Below, one piece after another: positions 15,000 to 17,564 of a stretch of 17,564 nucleotides of DNA. Every line of letters starts with the position of its first letter. Position 1 is the first letter of the stretch. The notes beneath the pieces were generated by a model. That model was not told the DNA's origin, made no database searches, and saw only the letters and a program-made list of their open reading frames with translations. A program made the translations under genes and the position numbers. This stretch comes from an uncultured Clostridia bacterium (lineage in GTDB: Bacteria; Bacillota; Clostridia; TANB77; CAG-508), in contig CAKPDO010000033.1 of the NCBI GenBank assembly GCA_934148985.1, forward strand, positions 1 through 17,564. Reading direction: 5' to 3'.

Positions 15000-15953
15000 T
15001 TATAATAAAACCTTTACATCTGTTGGATCTAATCCATATTCTTCCTTTTGTGTCTTGGCAAAATTAGAGCTCATTTTTCTCATTTCTTCCTTTATGATTT
15101 TATAATCCTTGCATTTTCTGTAATCAAGCTGAAACTCATCACTTCCCCAGTGTGTATTTACATTTCCATTTGGATGCATAATCCACGTATGAGGTTTTTC
15201 TGCTGTCTTTTCGTTGATGTCACTTTCTGTAGGATTAAAATGTGTAAATCTCACTTCAAAGTTTTTGTAATTTGCCTTACGAGCAGGAGTCGTGAAAATT
15301 TCTGCCGTCTTTGGAAAATCAGTATCAATCCAAGAAGGATGTACCTTATCAAATCCAACTGTGTATCTACCATATGTAATAAACTTCAAACGGTATTTTA
15401 ATTCTTTTGGACAATTAATGACTTCTTCAACAAATTGTTCAAAAGACTCTCTGGTTGGAAAGCTCTTTTTGTCCATCAATTTTGAAACTAAAATTGATGT
15501 CGTTTTGAAATTGCTTACCCAATCTGGAGCAACTGCAGTTTTCCAATGGTGTGACATAACTATTCTGTCTAAGAAGCCATCCAATTCAAGCAACTTTTCT
15601 CCTTTGGAGCCATTTGTTGCCATACTTGCCCGGAAACCATAGCTATGAACTAAATTACAAATTTCCTTGATATACTCGAATGGAAGTGTTGTTACTTCGC
15701 CTCCTGTCAGCAAAATCCAATTAAATTTTGCTTCATCTTTCGGCAATGTTTTGTTTACTTCAATAAGAAACTTTATGAACGCATCTAAATCTTCCAATTT
15801 TAATACTTGGTTAACTCTTTCGGGATCATTTGTTAATGTTTCGCAACAAGTTTTGCAGTTGAAGTTACATCTATATGTTGGTATAACTGAAACTCCAATA
15901 AACTGGCTGTACTGATCCATAAGCGCATCTTTTAAATTCACATTGTTATACAT
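15000..15953 (-). CDS. Radical SAM protein (first of a tandem pair)
   Basis: 317 residues. CNFNCKTC (29-36, followed by another Cys37) gives the CX3CX2C cluster site, and LTGGEV (82-87) the GGE motif. The core TTLPFEYIKEICN...GFRASMATNGS...LLELDGF...SHH is closely similar to the gene at 14114, so the two arose by duplication. The C-terminus has MHPNGNVNTHW, again without SPASM cysteines. GGAGGA lies seven bases before the ATG. The DNA is less AT-rich than neighbouring genes: in 15541-15660 I count 47 G/C in 120, against 26 in 120 within the GT2 gene at 12241-12360. The promoter is perfect consensus, so the high GC could reflect either transfer or strong expression. A two-enzyme modification of one substrate is a reasonable guess. 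Confidence 0.85.
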   Translation of the reverse strand: MYNNVNLKDALMDQYSQFIGVSVIPTYRCNFNCKTCCETLTNDPERVNQVLKLEDLDAFIKFLIEVNKTLPKDEAKFNWILLTGGEVTTLPFEYIKEICNLVHSYGFRASMATNGSKGEKLLELDGFLDRIVMSHHWKTAVAPDWVSNFKTTSILVSKLMDKKSFPTRESFEQFVEEVINCPKELKYRLKFITYGRYTVGFDKVHPSWIDTDFPKTAEIFTTPARKANYKNFEVRFTHFNPTESDINEKTAEKPHTWIMHPNGNVNTHWGSDEFQLDYRKCKDYKIIKEEMRKMSSNFAKTQKEEYGLDPTDVKVLL

Positions 15954-16027
15954 AAATAAGTCCTCCTATAATTTAAAAGCTTTTAGTTACCAATTATTAT
16001 GACCCTTGTTTTGTAATACTCTTTTTT

Positions 16028-16032
16028 CCTCC
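16028..16032 (-). promoter_or_regulatory. Orphan ribosome binding site in the radical SAM leader
   Basis: AAAAAGGAGG on the minus strand is a strong Shine-Dalgarno site lying about 75 bases before the one used by the first radical SAM gene. No ATG, GTG or TTG follows at a usable distance. ATT at 16017-16015 would give only a six-residue peptide before TAA. It may be a relic of a lost small gene or an unusual leader peptide. Confidence 0.4.
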
Positions 16033-16069
16033 TTTTTAAATTTTTATTTAGGATTTAAACAATTAGTAA

Positions 16070-16105
16070 TGACATAATTATATATTTGTATACTTATTAT
16101 GTCAA
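16070..16105 (-). promoter_or_regulatory. Perfect sigma-A promoter inside a 9-bp inverted repeat
   Basis: On the minus strand TTGACA (16105-16100), a 17-base spacer and TATAAT (16082-16077) are both exact consensus. TGACATAAT (16070-16078) and ATTATGTCA (16096-16104) form a perfect 9-bp inverted repeat with 17 bases between, and each arm overlaps one promoter hexamer. A dimeric repressor bound here would block RNA polymerase. I do not recognise the operator. Confidence 0.75.
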
Positions 16106-16131
16106 GTGTTTTAACATAATTTTTATTTTTT

Positions 16132-17151
16132 TCAATTTTTATTAATTGCCTTTATATCTTTTGTTTCTGGAAATATCATATCAACCATGTATTTTGCAAC
16201 ATTTCTAGGTTTTCCATTACTTGGTTTCATATGCATATGTATCCCTGGAACTGTATTTACTTCCACAATATTATACATATCTCGCGTTTGTTCTCTTGTA
16301 ATATCTTTACTCATATAGTCAATTCCCACATAAGCTAATCCAGAGAAAATATCTAAAACCCTTTTACAAATTTCTATAACAGAGCTATGTACTTTATCTG
16401 TATAGTCAATACATAAGCCTCCTTTTGCTACATTAGAATTATGTCTTAAATATATTTTTTCATTTTCGTTTGGAATATCTTTCATTGAAATATTATTTTT
16501 CTTCATATAACACTGTGTAATTTCATCTATTGCAATAGGACACAAACAATTAATTCTTTTACTTCTTTTTTCATTTTCTATTTCTATTAATTCTAATATA
16601 GAATGTTCTCCATCTCCTATTACATGTGCTGGCTCTCTATGTAAAACCGCATAATTTCCTTCTTTGGTTAAAAATACTCTGTACTCATTACCACTGAATT
16701 GTTTTTCAATTATAAAAGCTGTCCTCATTTTTTTTACAAACACATTATAAACAATCTCTTCTAATTCACTTTCATTTTCTACGTCCATGTATACATTATC
16801 TCCATGTGAGCCAAAAACTGGTTTTATAACAACTGGAAAACCTATTTTTCTAGCATAAATCGCTGCTAGCTTCCATTCGTTTAGTAAAAATTTTTCTCCT
16901 ATTGGAATACTTATATCATTTCTTTCAAGAATTTTCTTTGTTATATATTTATCTCCACATATAATAGAAACAGAGTATGGGGTAATAGAAGAATCTCTAT
17001 CTAAAATCCATTCTATATGTTTTCCATACTCAGCTTTTATAAGTTCAATTTCTTTATAGATAATATCAACATTAATTCCCCTTGATTGCATCTCCATTAC
17101 TAGCAATCTTTGATTTGTATGTAGCTTTAATAATTCAGAATTATCCAACAT
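16132..17151 (-). CDS. ATP-grasp carboxylate-amine ligase (GshF/cyanophycin-synthetase-like domain)
   Basis: 339 residues. KYITKKILERNDISIP (68-83) opens the ATP-grasp domain. PVVIKPVFGSHGDNVY (106-121) gives the nucleotide-binding lysine and glycine-rich loop, REPAHVIGDG (172-181) and HNSNVAKGGLCIDYTD (237-252) match the segments typical of GshF and cyanophycin synthetase, and EVNTVPG (297-303) supplies the Mg ligands. Such enzymes activate a carboxylate as acyl phosphate and join it to an amine. No GshA or Mur-ligase domain is attached, so it is a stand-alone ligase. Its ATG overlaps the stop of the upstream coiled-coil gene (TAATG), with GAGGTGA ten bases upstream. No terminator separates it clearly from the radical SAM promoter. 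The substrate is unknown. Confidence 0.8.
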   Translation of the reverse strand: MLDNSELLKLHTNQRLLVMEMQSRGINVDIIYKEIELIKAEYGKHIEWILDRDSSITPYSVSIICGDKYITKKILERNDISIPIGEKFLLNEWKLAAIYARKIGFPVVIKPVFGSHGDNVYMDVENESELEEIVYNVFVKKMRTAFIIEKQFSGNEYRVFLTKEGNYAVLHREPAHVIGDGEHSILELIEIENEKRSKRINCLCPIAIDEITQCYMKKNNISMKDIPNENEKIYLRHNSNVAKGGLCIDYTDKVHSSVIEICKRVLDIFSGLAYVGIDYMSKDITREQTRDMYNIVEVNTVPGIHMHMKPSNGKPRNVAKYMVDMIFPETKDIKAINKN

Positions 17152-17564
17152 TATCTATCTTCACCTCTAACTTGAATAAGACTTTTTTTCAATTCAGCTT
17201 TTATTTTTTCTTTTAACTCATCTTTTATCTCTCTAATTATTTCTTTTTTCTCTTTTGCCAATTCTTCTCGTACTCCATCCCTAATTTCTTCATAAAATTC
17301 TTCATATAATTCTTGCATTACTTGACTTCTAATATCTTCAATATCATTGCTTTCTTTTTTTGCTTTTTTAGATAATTCCTGTGAGGTCTTATTATTAACT
17401 TCGTTTTCTTTTACCTCTTCTGCTTCTTTTACCTCTTCTGCTTTTTTTACCTCTTCTGCTTCTTTTACCTCTTCTGCTTCTTTTACCTCTTCTGCTTTTT
17501 TTACTTCTTCTGCTTTTTTTACTTCTTCTGCTTTTTTTACTTCTTCTGCTTTTTTTACTTCTTC
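17151..17564 (-). CDS. Coiled-coil protein with Glu/Lys hexapeptide repeats, 5' end outside the window
   Basis: 137 codons are open to the right edge, ending in TAA at 17153-17151. The visible N-terminal part is nine copies of EEVK(K/E)A, the last ending in N. Then come a short Asn-rich linker, QELSKKAKKESNDIEDI and a long charged helix (VREELAKEKKEIIREIKDE...) finishing LIQVRGEDR. There are no cysteines and few aromatic or Gly/Pro residues, so an extended helix or coiled coil is expected. It is translationally coupled to the ATP-grasp ligase (TAATG, one-base overlap), which suggests a partner, scaffold or substrate. There is no recognised family. Confidence 0.7.
   Translation of the reverse strand, partial: EEVKKAEEVKKAEEVKKAEEVKKAEEVKEAEEVKEAEEVKKAEEVKEAEEVKENEVNNKTSQELSKKAKKESNDIEDIRSQVMQELYEEFYEEIRDGVREELAKEKKEIIREIKDELKEKIKAELKKSLIQVRGEDR
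17403..17564 (-). repeat. In-frame 18-bp tandem repeat
   Basis: There are nine units of 18 bases, each coding EEVKKA or a one-residue variant, continuing past the window edge. Four units nearest the edge are identical (GAAGAAGTAAAAAAAGCA); the others use GAG and GAA variants. Identical neighbouring units point to recent copy-number change. Confidence 0.85.

Noticed and set aside
17403..17564. Regular repeats that might suggest a CRISPR array
   Set aside because: The 18-base units are contiguous without spacers and keep an open frame coding EEVKKA, so they are a coding tandem repeat.

Overview
The window looks like a chromosomal segment of a low-GC Gram-positive bacterium of the class Clostridia, probably an uncultured gut-type lineage. 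This rests on the very AT-rich DNA, AGGAGG-type ribosome binding sites, consensus sigma-A promoters, Spo0A-box-like sites (TGTCGAA), a clostridial prepilin signature (GITLIALVVT), an Rpn-family nuclease and a spore-coat-like protein. No RNA gene, phage structural gene or complete insertion sequence was found.

Left part (1-3711). A minus-strand gene encodes a prepilin-like protein whose C-terminus resembles a formylglycine-generating-enzyme/C-type-lectin fold. Its last ~40 codons look like the variable tail of a diversity-generating retroelement target. Divergent from it is an Rpn/PD-(D/E)XK nuclease gene that has a perfect promoter but no canonical start codon (ATA where ATG is expected). A small protein with two ribbon-helix-helix-like units follows, preceded by a series of TTRTACAA-like sites that may be its own operator. 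Next is a small membrane-anchored acidic protein that probably belongs to the ATPase transcription unit.

Middle (3740-6950). A P2-type cation ATPase is broken by a one-base insertion exactly at its TGET motif. Divergent from it is a cysteine-containing beta-sandwich protein resembling clostridial spore-surface proteins. Its upstream region holds a sigma-K-like promoter, a Spo0A-box-like site and a 22-bp perfect palindrome. A strong bidirectional terminator separates it from the next block.

Right-centre (7031-13910, all minus strand). This is a glycosyltransferase region in two transcription units. The first encodes a GT2/GpgS-like transferase, another GT2 and an RHG histidine phosphatase, a set that could make and dephosphorylate a glucosyl-phosphoglycerate-like product. 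The second encodes a GT2, a PP2C-like phosphatase, a GT32 transferase and a DnaB-like RecA-fold ATPase. Two of its three junctions overlap, which suggests translational coupling of an unusual mixture of functions.

Right end (14114-17564, minus strand). Two tandem paralogous radical SAM proteins have clearly higher GC than their surroundings. They are driven by a perfect TTGACA-17-TATAAT promoter embedded in a 9-bp inverted repeat. Upstream lies an ATP-grasp ligase whose start overlaps the stop of a coiled-coil protein built on a six-residue Glu/Lys repeat that runs off the window. The radical SAM / ATP-grasp / coiled-coil neighbourhood, the possible retroelement target and the DnaB-GT-PP2C operon are the best candidates for something undescribed.
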